Shown piece by piece: positions 56,025 to 64,000 of a stretch of DNA of 64,000 nucleotides (position 1 is its first letter; every line of letters begins with the position of its first letter). The translations under genes were made by a program, and so were the position numbers. Source of the DNA: Micromonospora tulbaghiae (lineage in GTDB: Bacteria; Actinomycetota; Actinomycetes; Mycobacteriales; Micromonosporaceae). The stretch covers positions 432,495 through 496,494 of the forward strand of contig NZ_FMCQ01000003.1 in NCBI RefSeq assembly GCF_900091605.1, written 5' to 3'. The notes under the pieces were generated by a model. The model saw only the letters and a list, made by a program, of their open reading frames with translations. It did not search any database and was not told the origin of the DNA.

Positions 56025-57578
56025 GTGTTTGACACCTTGAGTGACCGCCTGTCCGGGATCTTCACCAAGCTCCGCGGCAAGGGCCGGCTCACCGACGCCG
56101 ACATCGACGCCACCGCGCGCGAGATCCGGATGGCGTTGCTGGAGGCCGACGTCGCCCTGCCGGTGGTCAAGGGCTTCATCGCGAACGTCAAGGAGCGGGC
56201 GCGGAGCGCCGAGGTCTCCCAGGCGCTCAACCCGGCGCAGCAGATCGTCAAGATCGTCAACGAGGAGCTGATCAACGTCCTCGGCGGCGAGGGGCGGCGG
56301 CTCCAGTTCGCCAAGAACCCGCCGACGGTGATCATGCTGGCCGGCCTCCAGGGCTCCGGCAAGACGACGCTCGCCGGCAAGCTGGCCCGCTGGCTCAAGA
56401 GCCAGGGCCACCAGCCGCTGCTCGTCGCCGCCGACCTCCAGCGTCCCAACGCCGTCGGGCAGCTCCAGGTGCTCGGTGGCCGGGCCGGCGTCGAGGTGTA
56501 CGCCCCGGCGCCCGGCAACGGCGTCGGCGACCCGGTGCAGGTGGCCCGCGACTCGATCGAGCACGCCCGCCGCGCCGCCCGGGACATCGTCATCGTCGAC
56601 ACCGCCGGCCGGCTCGGTATCGACACCGAGATGATGCAGCAGGCCGCGAACATCCGCGACGCGGTCCAGCCCGACGAGGTCATCTTCGTCATCGACGCGA
56701 TGGTCGGTCAGGACGCCGTGCGCACCGCCGAGGCGTTCCGCGACGGCGTGGGCATCACCGGCGTGGTGCTGTCCAAGCTCGACGGCGACGCCCGCGGTGG
56801 CGCCGCGCTCTCCGTCCGCCAGGTCACCGGCCAGCCGATCCTGTTCGCCTCCACCGGCGAGAAGCTGGAGGACTTCGACGTCTTCCACCCCGACCGGATG
56901 GCCAGCCGGATCCTCGGCATGGGCGACGTCCTCACCCTGATCGAGCAGGCCGAGGCGGCCTTCGACTCCGATCAGAAGGAGAAGATGACCGCCAAGCTGA
57001 TGGGCGGGGAGACCTTCACGCTGGAGGACTTCCTCGATCAGCTCATCGCGGTCCGGCGGATGGGTCCGATCGCCAACGTGCTGGCCATGATGCCGGGCAT
57101 GGGGCAGATGAAGGACCAGCTCGCCGAGCTGGACGACAAGCACTTCGACCGGGTCACCGCGATCATCCGGTCGATGACCCCGGCCGAGCGCACCAACCCG
57201 AAGATCATCAACGGCTCCCGCCGGGCCCGGATCGCGGGCGGCTCCGGCGTCACCGTCATGGACGTCAACCAGCTGCTCAACCGCTTCGCCGACGCGCAGA
57301 AGATGATGAAGCAGATGGGCGGCATGATGGGCCTGCCCGGCGGCGGCCGGCGCAAGGCGACCAAGTCGCCGAAGAACAAGCGCAAGGGCACCAAGGGTGG
57401 CGGGCGGCCGCGTACCGGCGCCGGGATGCCGGGCGGCTTCCCGGGCGGCATGCCGCAGCTCCCGCCGGGCCTGGACCCGGGTGACCTGGCCGGTGGGCAG
57501 GGCCTGCCGCCGGGCTTCAAGCTCCCGAAGATCGACTTCAACAAGCTGGGCAAGGGCGGCGACAAGGGCCCGCGCTAG
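56025..57578 (+). CDS. ffh: Signal recognition particle protein Ffh
   Basis: A 517-residue SRP GTPase. MFDTLSDRLSGIFTKLRGKG starts the N domain. The P-loop is GLQGSGKTTLAGKLA, and DTAGRLGIDTEMM and SKLDGDARGG are GTPase blocks. The methionine-rich M domain follows (MMPGMGQMKDQLAEL, MMKQMGGMMGLPGG), with a Gly/Pro/Lys tail. GTG 56025 was chosen by homology to other Ffh starts. TACCCT at 55954-55959 is a possible -10. A hairpin lies downstream (57594-57628). Confidence 0.96.
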   Translation: MFDTLSDRLSGIFTKLRGKGRLTDADIDATAREIRMALLEADVALPVVKGFIANVKERARSAEVSQALNPAQQIVKIVNEELINVLGGEGRRLQFAKNPPTVIMLAGLQGSGKTTLAGKLARWLKSQGHQPLLVAADLQRPNAVGQLQVLGGRAGVEVYAPAPGNGVGDPVQVARDSIEHARRAARDIVIVDTAGRLGIDTEMMQQAANIRDAVQPDEVIFVIDAMVGQDAVRTAEAFRDGVGITGVVLSKLDGDARGGAALSVRQVTGQPILFASTGEKLEDFDVFHPDRMASRILGMGDVLTLIEQAEAAFDSDQKEKMTAKLMGGETFTLEDFLDQLIAVRRMGPIANVLAMMPGMGQMKDQLAELDDKHFDRVTAIIRSMTPAERTNPKIINGSRRARIAGGSGVTVMDVNQLLNRFADAQKMMKQMGGMMGLPGGGRRKATKSPKNKRKGTKGGGRPRTGAGMPGGFPGGMPQLPPGLDPGDLAGGQGLPPGFKLPKIDFNKLGKGGDKGPR

Positions 57579-57593
57579 CGTGTCGGTGACGGT

Positions 57594-57628
57594 GGGCGAC
57601 ATCGCTGTCTCTCAGGGTGATGTCGCCC
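57594..57628 (+). terminator. Hairpin between ffh and the Uma2 gene
   Basis: Ten-bp perfect stem (57594-57603 with 57619-57628) around 15 nt, 15 nt after ffh and 2 nt before the GGAAGGAG ribosome-binding site of the next gene. It can end ffh transcripts or shield that site. Confidence 0.6.
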
Positions 57629-57644
57629 CTGGAAGGAGATGTCA

Positions 57645-58226
57645 ATGACCGCGGCCCCGATCCTGCCGGAGCGGCAGGAGTGGACGGTGGACGACCTGGG
57701 CGAGCTGCCCAAGGACCTTCCGTACGAACTGATCAACGGAAGGTTGATCGTGCCGTCGCCTACCGCCCTGCACCAGGATCTGTGTGTCCGTCTCCTGCTC
57801 GCGCTTGAGGTCAACTGCCCGCCGGAGTTCCTGGTGAGCATCGACCTGTCCATGCGGGTCGACCGCCGCAACGAGCCGCGCCCGGACGTGGTGGTGATCC
57901 GGCGCAAGCACGCCGCCCGGTCGCCGGTCCCGGTCGAGGACGCGCTGCTCGCCGTCGAGGTCGTCTCGCCGACGTCGCACTTCCGCGACCTGTACGACAA
58001 GGCGAAGGTCTACGCCCGCTCCGGGGTCCGCTCCTACTGGGTGGTGGATCCGCAGCACGAGCGGATCGCACTCACCGAGTACACGCTCGACGGCGCCGCC
58101 CGCGAGTACGAGCAACTGGCACACACCGAGGACCTGTTCGTCACCGAGCGGCCCTGGAAGGTCTCGGTCGATCTGCCGGCGCTGACCGCGCGCCGCAACG
58201 ACCTGCTCGCCGGCGAGGAGGACTGA
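57645..58226 (+). CDS. Uma2-family (DUF820) restriction-endonuclease-like protein
   Basis: A 193-residue PD-(D/E)xK-fold protein. YELINGRLIVPSPTALH precedes the core RPDVVVI, LLAVEVVSPTSHFRD and YDKAKVYARSGVRSYWVVDP, which supply the expected Asp, Glu and Lys of a nuclease. Uma2 genes are numerous in cyanobacteria and actinobacteria and of unclear role. ATG 57645 has GGAAGGAG 6 nt upstream. No methyltransferase partner is nearby. Confidence 0.85.
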   Translation: MTAAPILPERQEWTVDDLGELPKDLPYELINGRLIVPSPTALHQDLCVRLLLALEVNCPPEFLVSIDLSMRVDRRNEPRPDVVVIRRKHAARSPVPVEDALLAVEVVSPTSHFRDLYDKAKVYARSGVRSYWVVDPQHERIALTEYTLDGAAREYEQLAHTEDLFVTERPWKVSVDLPALTARRNDLLAGEED

Positions 58227-58244
58227 TCGGGTAGGACTGTGCAC

Positions 58245-59324
58245 ATGGCTCTGCACGTGCGCGGTGTGTTCCTTCCCGACGACGAGGTCCGGGACGTCTG
58301 GCTGGTCGGCGACCGGGTCACCTTCGAACCGGTGCCCGGCGCCGAGACGGTGGCCGACGGCGGCTTCGTCCTTCCCGGCCTGACCGACGCGCACTGCCAC
58401 ATCGGCATCGCCCGCGGCGGCAGCCCGATCACCTCGCTCGACCAGGCCCGGGAGCTGGCCCGGATCGACCGGGACGCGGGCGTGCTGGCGATCCGCGACG
58501 CCGGTTCGCCGTACCCGTACCCCGAACTGGAGGACGAGCCGGACCTGCCGCGACTGGCCCGCGCGGGCCGGCACGTCGCGCCGCCCAAGCGCTACCTGCG
58601 CGACATCGGCGTGGAGGTCGGGGCGGCGGAGGTGGCTGAGACCGTCGCCGCGCAGGCCGCGGCCGGCAACGGCTGGGTCAAGCTGGTCGGCGACTGGATC
58701 GATCGCGGTGTGGGCGACCTGGCACCGGCCTGGGACGAGGACACCATGACCGCGGCGGTCGCCGCAGCGCACGCGGCCGGGGTACGCGCGGCGGTGCACA
58801 CGTTCTCCGAGTCGGCCGTGGAGATCATGGTGCGGGCCGGGGTGGACTCGGTGGAGCACGGCACCGGGCTGAGCCTCGACCTGATCGACCTGATGGCCCG
58901 GCAGGGCACCGCGCTCGTCCCTACGATGATCAACATCAAGACCTTCGGCCACATCGCGGAGCAGGCCCGGCCCAAGTTTCCCGGGTACGCCGACCACATG
59001 CTCGCGCTGCGCGACCGCTTCCCCGAGGTGGTGCGCGCCGCGCACGAGGCGGGCGTGCCGATCTACGTCGGCACCGACGCCGGTGGCGGCATCGACCACG
59101 GGCTCGCGGCCGAGGAGATGCTCCTGCTGCACGAGCAGGCCGGGATGTCCGCGTTCGACGTGCTCGCCGCCGCCTCCTGGCGGGCCCGCGAGTGGCTCGG
59201 CTTCCCCGGCCTGGTCGAGGGCGGCCTCGCCGACCTGGTGGTCTACCCCGAGGATCCGCGCCGTGACCTGCGCGTGGTCCGGGCGCCCAGCCGGATCGTG
59301 CTGCGCGGCCGGGTCGTCCGCTGA
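58245..59324 (+). CDS. Amidohydrolase-family protein (Rv2915c-like)
   Basis: A 359-residue metal-dependent hydrolase. The metal-binding LTDAHCHIGIARGG, a likely carboxylated Lys in WVKLVGDWID, VHTFSE, VDSVEHGTG and the distal YVGTDAGGGIDHG define the active site. Located after ffh as in M. tuberculosis (Rv2915c). The substrate is unknown. ATG 58245 follows TAGGAC (58232-58237) by 7 nt, so it may be leaderless; GTG 58239 is an alternative start. Convergent with TetR. Confidence 0.88.
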   Translation: MALHVRGVFLPDDEVRDVWLVGDRVTFEPVPGAETVADGGFVLPGLTDAHCHIGIARGGSPITSLDQARELARIDRDAGVLAIRDAGSPYPYPELEDEPDLPRLARAGRHVAPPKRYLRDIGVEVGAAEVAETVAAQAAAGNGWVKLVGDWIDRGVGDLAPAWDEDTMTAAVAAAHAAGVRAAVHTFSESAVEIMVRAGVDSVEHGTGLSLDLIDLMARQGTALVPTMINIKTFGHIAEQARPKFPGYADHMLALRDRFPEVVRAAHEAGVPIYVGTDAGGGIDHGLAAEEMLLLHEQAGMSAFDVLAAASWRAREWLGFPGLVEGGLADLVVYPEDPRRDLRVVRAPSRIVLRGRVVR

Positions 59325-59346
59325 CCGGCCGTCGTCGGCAGCCGGC

Positions 59347-59940
59347 CTAGCGCGTCGTCGCCGCCGTCAGGAACAGGCGCACGGCCAGGGCGGCCAGCCG
59401 GTCGGCGGTCTCGTCGACCGGGCCGCCCGGCAGCACGATGTGGCTCACCACCAGGCGTACGACGCTGTCCGCCGCGAACGCCAGCGCCGCCGGATCGGCG
59501 TCGGGCAGGCGTTCACCGGTCCACTCCAGCAGCGCCGCCGCGGCCTCGGCGAGCACCAGCTCGGACCGGGTGGTCAGGTACGGCAGCAACTCCTCCGAGC
59601 CGCCCCGGGTGCTGGTCAGCACCGCCCGGACCAGCGGGTTCTCGGCCGCCGAGGCGAGGGTGCGGTGGATCGCGGCGTACGCGGCCGCGCGTACGTCCGA
59701 GTCGTGTTCGTCGAGCGCGGACCGGACCTGGCCGACGAACCGGTCCACCTCGTGCCGGGCCAGCGCCTCGCCCAGGCCCGCCTTGGTGCCGAACTCGTTG
59801 TAGACCGTCTGCCGGCTCACTCCGGCCGCGCTCGCGACGGCGCCCATCCGGAGCCGGGCCCAGCCGGTCGTGACGGTCAGCGAGCGGGCGGCGTCGACGA
59901 TCGACTCGCGCACCGGTGTGACGTTCCTCGGCTTAGGCAT
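59347..59940 (-). CDS. TetR-family transcriptional regulator
   Basis: A 197-residue repressor-like protein. The helix-turn-helix is MGAVASAAGVSRQTVYNEFG, followed by an all-helical ligand domain. TAGACT lies 9 nt before ATG 59940 on this strand, giving a very short leader. It is transcribed away from no obvious target; the tandem gene at 59966 and the amidohydrolase are candidates. Ligand and regulon unknown. Confidence 0.9.
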   Translation of the reverse strand: MPKPRNVTPVRESIVDAARSLTVTTGWARLRMGAVASAAGVSRQTVYNEFGTKAGLGEALARHEVDRFVGQVRSALDEHDSDVRAAAYAAIHRTLASAAENPLVRAVLTSTRGGSEELLPYLTTRSELVLAEAAAALLEWTGERLPDADPAALAFAADSVVRLVVSHIVLPGGPVDETADRLAALAVRLFLTAATTR

Positions 59941-59965
59941 GGTGATCGAAGTCTACGGGCGCTCG

Positions 59966-60496
59966 TCAGCGCACCTCGAGTTCGTACTCCGCCTCGACCC
60001 GGAACGTTCCGCCGTCGTGGCCGCCGAAGGTCAGGTGGTGCGTCCCCCGCGCGGGTGGCGGCACCAGACCCCACAGGCCCCAGCAGGAGACGTGCACCGG
60101 CCACGGCCACGCGGTGACGACGTTGTTGAAGAACCCCCGTACCGGGAACGAGGCGGGGGAGCCCGCCGGCCGTACCGGCACCGTGACCCCGTCCAGTTCG
60201 GCGTGCCCGCCGGCGTCGGACATCGGCGCGACCGGGCCGTCCCGGCGGCCGACCCGCCAGCAGCAGATCGCCGGGAAGAACAGGGGGCGACCCGCCGGTA
60301 CCACGCAACGCCGGGCGACCCCGCCGCCCTGCGTGCCGGCGAGGAACCACACGTCGTCGGGCTGGTGGCGCCCGCCGTGCCGGCCGGTCGTGTCCTTGAG
60401 CGGGTTGACCGGCTGGCGGTGGGCGGCCACCCAGGCCACCCATCGGGCGGCGAGCGGGGCCAGCGCCGGCGCCGGGTCGGGGCTGGGGGAGAGCAT
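59966..60496 (-). CDS. Conserved hypothetical protein
   Basis: A 176-residue protein beginning MLSPSPDPAPALAPLAAR. Recognisable runs are DDVWFLAGTQGG, CVVPAGRPLFFPAICCW and FFNNVVTAWPWPVHVSCWG. There is no signal peptide or membrane segment. I do not recognise a domain, though similar sequences occur in Streptomyces from memory. TACCAT lies 8 nt before ATG 60496, consistent with a near-leaderless mRNA. It is divergent from proS, 69 bp apart, with TetR just downstream. Confidence 0.72.
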   Translation of the reverse strand: MLSPSPDPAPALAPLAARWVAWVAAHRQPVNPLKDTTGRHGGRHQPDDVWFLAGTQGGGVARRCVVPAGRPLFFPAICCWRVGRRDGPVAPMSDAGGHAELDGVTVPVRPAGSPASFPVRGFFNNVVTAWPWPVHVSCWGLWGLVPPPARGTHHLTFGGHDGGTFRVEAEYELEVR

Positions 60497-60565
60497 GACG
60501 GCAGATGGTAGTGCGGGCGCGCCCGGCTGCGGCGACCCGTCACGGGACGCATAGGATGTGCGGTC

Positions 60566-61972
60566 ATGGCACGCGTGCTCACTCCCCGTGCGGAGGACTT
60601 TCCCCGCTGGTACCAGGACCTGATCGCCAAGGCGAAGCTGGCCGACAACGGCCCGGTCCGGGGGACCATGGTGATCCGACCGGCCGGCTACGCCATCTGG
60701 GAGCGGATGCAGGCCGAGATGGACGCCCGGATCAAGGCGGCCGGCGCGGAGAACGCGTACTTCCCGCTGTTCATCCCGGAGAGCTACCTCAAGCGGGAGG
60801 CCGAGCACGTCGAGGGCTTCTCGCCCGAGCTGGCAGTGGTCACCCACGGTGGCGGCAAGCAGCTCGCCGAGCCGGTGGTGGTCCGCCCCACGAGCGAGAC
60901 GGTCATCGGCGAGTTCATGGCCAAGTGGATCGACTCGTACCGCGACCTGCCGCTGCTGCTCAACCAGTGGGCCAACGTGGTCCGGTGGGAGCTGCGCCCG
61001 CGGATCTTCCTGCGGACCAGCGAGTTCCTCTGGCAGGAGGGGCACACCGCGCACGCCACCCGGTCCGACGCCCGGGCCTACGCCCGGCGGATCCTGCACG
61101 AGGCGTACGAGGACCTGATGGTCAACGTGCTCGGCATCCCGGTGGTGGTCGGCCTGAAGACCGCCCGGGAGCGCTTCGCCGGCGCCACCGCCACGTACAC
61201 GTGCGAGGGCATGATGGGCGACGGCAAGGCGCTCCAGCTGGGCACCAGCCACGAGCTGGGCCAGAACTTCGCCAAGGCGTTCGACATCAGCTACTCCTCG
61301 GCCGAGGGCGGCCGGGAGCACGCGTGGACCACCTCCTGGGGCACCTCCACCCGGATGCTCGGCGGCCTGATCATGTGCCACGGCGACGACAACGGGCTGC
61401 GGGTGCCGCCGAAGCTGGCGCCCGTCCAGGCGTACGTGATGATCGTCAAGGACGGCGAGGGTGTCGGCGAGGCGGCACAGAAGCTCTGTGACGCGCTGCG
61501 CGACGCCGGGGTCCGGGTGGCGCTGGACGACCGGACCGACACCGCGTTCGGTCGCCGTGCCGTCGACGCCGAGCTGCGCGGCTACCCGGTGCGCGTCGAG
61601 GTCGGCCCGCGTGACCTGGCCGCCGGCAACGCCGTGGTGGTCCGGCGTACGGACGGCTCGAAGGCCCCGACGCCCGTCGCCGACGTGGTCGGCGCGGTAC
61701 TGGCCGCGCTGGAGGCAGACCAGCGGGCGCTGCACGACCAGGCGCTGGAGTTCCGCCGGTCCCGCACCGTCGAGGTGTCGACGCTGGCCGAGGCGATCGA
61801 GGCGTCCGCCACCGGCTGGGCGCGGGTGCCCTGGTCGGCGGTCGGCGTCGAGGGCGAGGCCGAGGCGAACGGCCAGGGCGTGACGGTCCGCTGCCTGGTG
61901 CGCGCCGACGGCTCGGTGCCGGACTCGGAGGACGAGCCCGAACTGGTGGCGATCCTCGCCCGCGCGTACTGA
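60566..61972 (+). CDS. proS: Prolyl-tRNA synthetase, archaeal/eukaryal type
   Basis: A 468-residue class II synthetase without the bacterial insertion domain. [32 protein letters not shown] and [20 protein letters not shown] (motif 2) match the archaeal/eukaryal group, and the protein ends with the C-terminal Tyr typical of that group. It charges tRNA-Pro; bacterial-type enzymes are longer. ATG 60566 follows TAGGAT (60552-60557) by 8 nt. M. tuberculosis uses a bacterial-type proS elsewhere, so this copy may be an acquisition or a replacement. Confidence 0.94.
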   Translation: MARVLTPRAEDFPRWYQDLIAKAKLADNGPVRGTMVIRPAGYAIWERMQAEMDARIKAAGAENAYFPLFIPESYLKREAEHVEGFSPELAVVTHGGGKQLAEPVVVRPTSETVIGEFMAKWIDSYRDLPLLLNQWANVVRWELRPRIFLRTSEFLWQEGHTAHATRSDARAYARRILHEAYEDLMVNVLGIPVVVGLKTARERFAGATATYTCEGMMGDGKALQLGTSHELGQNFAKAFDISYSSAEGGREHAWTTSWGTSTRMLGGLIMCHGDDNGLRVPPKLAPVQAYVMIVKDGEGVGEAAQKLCDALRDAGVRVALDDRTDTAFGRRAVDAELRGYPVRVEVGPRDLAAGNAVVVRRTDGSKAPTPVADVVGAVLAALEADQRALHDQALEFRRSRTVEVSTLAEAIEASATGWARVPWSAVGVEGEAEANGQGVTVRCLVRADGSVPDSEDEPELVAILARAY

Positions 61973-61973
61973 G

Positions 61974-62642
61974 GTGCGGCCCGGCGATCCTTCCGGCCGG
62001 TTCGCGCCGGGCCGGCTGATCCTGCACCGGAACGTGCGGCACGGCCGGATCGGCTGGGTCCGGTCGGCCCGCGTGGTCTCCGACGACGAGCGCGGCCTGC
62101 TGCTCTGGGTGGCGCGGACAGCGCCCGTCGCCCATGAGGTGACGGCCGCCGGCCTGGGCATGCGGGCCGTGCCGTTCGCCGAGTGGGTGACGTCGTCCTA
62201 CCGGCTCGCGCAGGGGCTGTGGAACGGGCCGCCGGTGCTGAAGTTCCTGCCCACGGGCGCGGCCCACTCGGTCTGGTGGTTCCGCGACGCGGCGGGCCGC
62301 TTCAAGAACTGGTACGTCAACCTGGAGGAGCCCGGCGTCCGCTGGGACGACGGCGCGGTGGCCGGCGTCGACATGGTCGACCAGGATCTCGACGTGGTGG
62401 TGTACCCGGACCTGAGCTGGGAGTGGAAGGACGAGGACGAGTTCGCCGAGCGGCTGGCGTTCCCGGAGCACTACTGGGTGGCCGACGAGAAGGCGGTACG
62501 CGCCGAGGGCGAGCGGGTGATCCGGATCGCCGAGGCGGGCGAGTTCCCGTTCGACGGCACCTGGTGCGACTTCGTCCCACCTGCGGAATGGGACGTACCG
62601 GACGAACTCCCCCCGGGCTGGGACCGCCCGCCGGTGCGCTGA
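61974..62642 (+). CDS. DUF402 protein, FomD-like fold
   Basis: A 222-residue protein. WYVNLEEPGVRWDDG, VDMVDQDLDVVVYPDLSW and a Glu/Asp-rich C-terminus match the DUF402/FomD group, which includes nucleotide-diphosphate and cytidylyl-phosphonate hydrolases using divalent metal. GTG 61974 starts 1 nt after the proS stop, so the two are translationally linked. Possible role in nucleotide or RNA-end metabolism; the substrate is unknown. Confidence 0.85.
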   Translation: MRPGDPSGRFAPGRLILHRNVRHGRIGWVRSARVVSDDERGLLLWVARTAPVAHEVTAAGLGMRAVPFAEWVTSSYRLAQGLWNGPPVLKFLPTGAAHSVWWFRDAAGRFKNWYVNLEEPGVRWDDGAVAGVDMVDQDLDVVVYPDLSWEWKDEDEFAERLAFPEHYWVADEKAVRAEGERVIRIAEAGEFPFDGTWCDFVPPAEWDVPDELPPGWDRPPVR

Positions 62643-62884
62643 ACCGGTGTCCTCCGTCACGGCCCGACCCGCCCCGGGCGTGATGTCCGGGTCCGGTGTG
62701 AGAGTTCCGGGCCGCATCTGGCAGAATGGACCGCTGGTATCCGGCGCGCGTCCGGCGCCCTCTAACCCGGGCGCGTCGCCAGTTCACCGAGCAGTCTCCG
62801 GCCCAAACCCCACTGTGCCGGTCGGCGCTCACCCGCCACACCGCCCGTACGGGCCGGTGAGATCGCAACAGGAGCGAAACAACT

Positions 62885-63346
62885 GTGGCCGTAAAGATCC
62901 GGCTCCTGCGGATGGGCAAGATCCGCAACCCGCAGTACCGCATCGTCATCGCCGACTCGCGCACCAAGCGTGACGGTCGCGCGATCGAGTTCGTCGGTGT
63001 GTACCAGCCGAAGGAAGACCCTTCGGTGATCGAGGTCAAGTCGGAGCGGGTCCAGTACTGGCTGTCGGTCGGCGCTCAGCCGAGCGAGGCCGTGCAGCGC
63101 CTGCTGGAGCTGACCGGTGACTGGCAGAAGTTCAAGGGCCTGCCGGCCCCGCCGCCGCTGAAGGTCGCCCCCGAGCGGGCCGACCGCAAGGCGGCGTACG
63201 AGGCCGAGGCGAAGGCCGCCGCCGGCGTGGCGGACACCCCGGCCAAGCCGGCCAAGAAGGCCGCGAAGCCGGAGGCCGCCAAGCCGGAGGCCGAGGCGCC
63301 GAAGGCCGAGGAGCAGACCGGTGCCGAGTCCGGCGAGCAGGCCTGA
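62885..63346 (+). CDS. rpsP: Small ribosomal subunit protein bS16
   Basis: A 153-residue ribosomal protein. The first 80 residues are S16 ([33 protein letters not shown]). A low-complexity tail of about 65 Ala/Lys/Pro/Glu residues follows, longer than in most bacteria but common in actinobacteria. GTG 62885 has AGGAG about 10 nt upstream. The rpsP-KH-rimM order is conserved. Confidence 0.96.
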   Translation: MAVKIRLLRMGKIRNPQYRIVIADSRTKRDGRAIEFVGVYQPKEDPSVIEVKSERVQYWLSVGAQPSEAVQRLLELTGDWQKFKGLPAPPPLKVAPERADRKAAYEAEAKAAAGVADTPAKPAKKAAKPEAAKPEAEAPKAEEQTGAESGEQA

Positions 63347-63347
63347 C

Positions 63348-63581
63348 ATGGCGCTGCGTCCCGCCCTGGAGCACCTGGTCAAGGGGATCGTCGACCACCC
63401 GGACGACGTCCGGGTGCGCATGGTCGACTCGCGTCGGGGCAAGCGCCTCGAAGTCCGCGTGCACCCCGAGGACCTCGGCACGGTGATCGGGCGGTCCGGC
63501 CGGACCGCCAAGGCGCTGCGCCAGGTGATCGGCTCCATCGGCGGGCGTGGGGTACGCGTCGACATCGTCGACTCGTACTGA
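63348..63581 (+). CDS. khpA: KH-domain RNA-binding protein KhpA
   Basis: A 77-residue single KH domain. [19 protein letters not shown] starts the fold and the GXXG loop is GRSG in [19 protein letters not shown]. It binds RNA, probably with a KhpB partner, to influence cell division and ribosome genes. ATG 63348 begins 1 nt after the rpsP stop; an upstream GTG start was rejected. Confidence 0.93.
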   Translation: MALRPALEHLVKGIVDHPDDVRVRMVDSRRGKRLEVRVHPEDLGTVIGRSGRTAKALRQVIGSIGGRGVRVDIVDSY

Positions 63582-64000
63582 TGCTTCTCGTCGTAGGCCG
63601 GATCGGTAAGCCGCACGGCATCCGCGGTGAGGTCACCGTGGAGGTGCGTACCGACGAGCCCGAAGCACGGTTCGCCCCCGGTTCGGTGTTGACCACCGAG
63701 CCGGGGGTCACCCCGTCGGAGCCCGGCGCCTGGCGGGTGCCGCCGACGCTCACCGTCGAGTCGGCCCGCTGGCACCAGGGGCGCCTGCTCGTCGTCTTCG
63801 AGGGCGTACTGGGCCGGGACGTCGCCGAGGCGCTGCGCAACACGCTGCTCGGCGTGGACAGCGCCGACGTCGCCCCGCCGGAGGACCCGGAGGAGTTCCA
63901 CGACCACCAGCTGGTCGGGCTCACCGTGGTCACCCGGGACGGGGAGCACGTGGGCGAGGTCACCCGCATCGACCACGCGCCCGCGTCCGACATGCTGGTG
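63581..64000 (+). CDS. rimM: Ribosome maturation factor RimM (partial, cut by window edge)
   Basis: The first 140 residues are visible. [20 protein letters not shown] is the RimM N-terminus, and [23 protein letters not shown] begins the PRC-barrel. It matures the 30S head. ATG 63581 shares one base with the khpA stop. trmD is expected next. Confidence 0.95.
   Translation, partial: MLLVVGRIGKPHGIRGEVTVEVRTDEPEARFAPGSVLTTEPGVTPSEPGAWRVPPTLTVESARWHQGRLLVVFEGVLGRDVAEALRNTLLGVDSADVAPPEDPEEFHDHQLVGLTVVTRDGEHVGEVTRIDHAPASDMLV

Noticed and set aside
57594..57628. Riboswitch upstream of the Uma2 gene
   Set aside because: It is a simple stem without the multi-helix core of known riboswitches; called as a terminator-like hairpin.

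Overview
The window is a GC-rich, gene-dense stretch of an actinobacterial chromosome, most likely from a Micromonosporaceae member such as Micromonospora. That placement is an inference from very high GC, GTG/TTG starts, many apparently leaderless genes, F420 (cofC) and DUF397/XRE genes, and gene order. The backbone follows, from memory, the order of Mycobacterium tuberculosis Rv2989 down to Rv2907c: IclR regulator, leuCD, hup, mutT1, ppk, cofC/fbiD, gpsA, ddl, DUF3515, thiL, DAK2 protein, recG, rsmD, coaD, DivIVA-like, DUF177, rnc, mutM, smc, ftsY, amt, glnB, glnD, ffh, amidohydrolase, rpsP, KH protein, rimM. I saw no tRNA or rRNA genes, insertion sequences, phage genes or CRISPR arrays.

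Layout. 0-17 kb: leucine biosynthesis (leuCD) with its divergent regulator, an HU protein with a histone-H1-like tail, a frameshifted membrane endonuclease/exonuclease/phosphatase-family gene, mutT1-ppk with a PHO-box-like site, cofC fused to a cold-shock-like domain, plsC-gpsA, a cystathionine lyase-like enzyme, a PrmC-like methyltransferase, a ROK kinase, a DUF397/XRE pair and ddl. 17-28 kb: DUF3515 and Lrp-like genes, thiL, GNAT, an ATP-grasp enzyme, rpmB, a fatty-acid-kinase-like DAK2 protein, recG, a serine hydrolase, an LPVTG wall-anchored protein, rsmD and coaD. 28.8-29.0 kb holds a large palindrome flanked by G/C runs. 29-33 kb: DivIVA-like, DUF177, rpmF, plsX, rnc, mutM. 33-40 kb is an accessory envelope/transport block: MMPL, MFS, GH114, CAP-domain protein, small coiled-coil protein. 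40-44.6 kb: smc and a HAD hydrolase. 44.6-49.5 kb is a second accessory block: DinB, universal stress protein, MarR-controlled efflux pump, PhoD-like phosphatase. 49.7-57.6 kb: ftsY, an APH-like gene, the nitrogen operon amt-glnB-glnD with a GlnR-like box, and ffh. 57.6-62.6 kb: Uma2 nuclease, amidohydrolase, TetR, an unknown gene, an archaeal-type prolyl-tRNA synthetase and DUF402. 62.9-64 kb: rpsP, khpA and rimM (cut by the window end).

The genes cover translation, protein targeting (ftsY, ffh), chromosome organisation (smc, HU), DNA repair (mutM, recG, mutT1), phospholipid synthesis (plsX, plsC, gpsA) and nitrogen and phosphate responses. Recurrent regulatory themes are a TANNNT-type -10 element only 5-8 nt before the start codon (leaderless mRNAs) and, in a few places, short upstream ORFs whose stop codons touch the next start. 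The window is mostly conserved core genome. The least explained items are the coaD/DivIVA palindrome, the cofC fusion, the leaderless mini-ORFs, the ATP-grasp enzyme and the archaeal-type ProRS/DUF402 pair.
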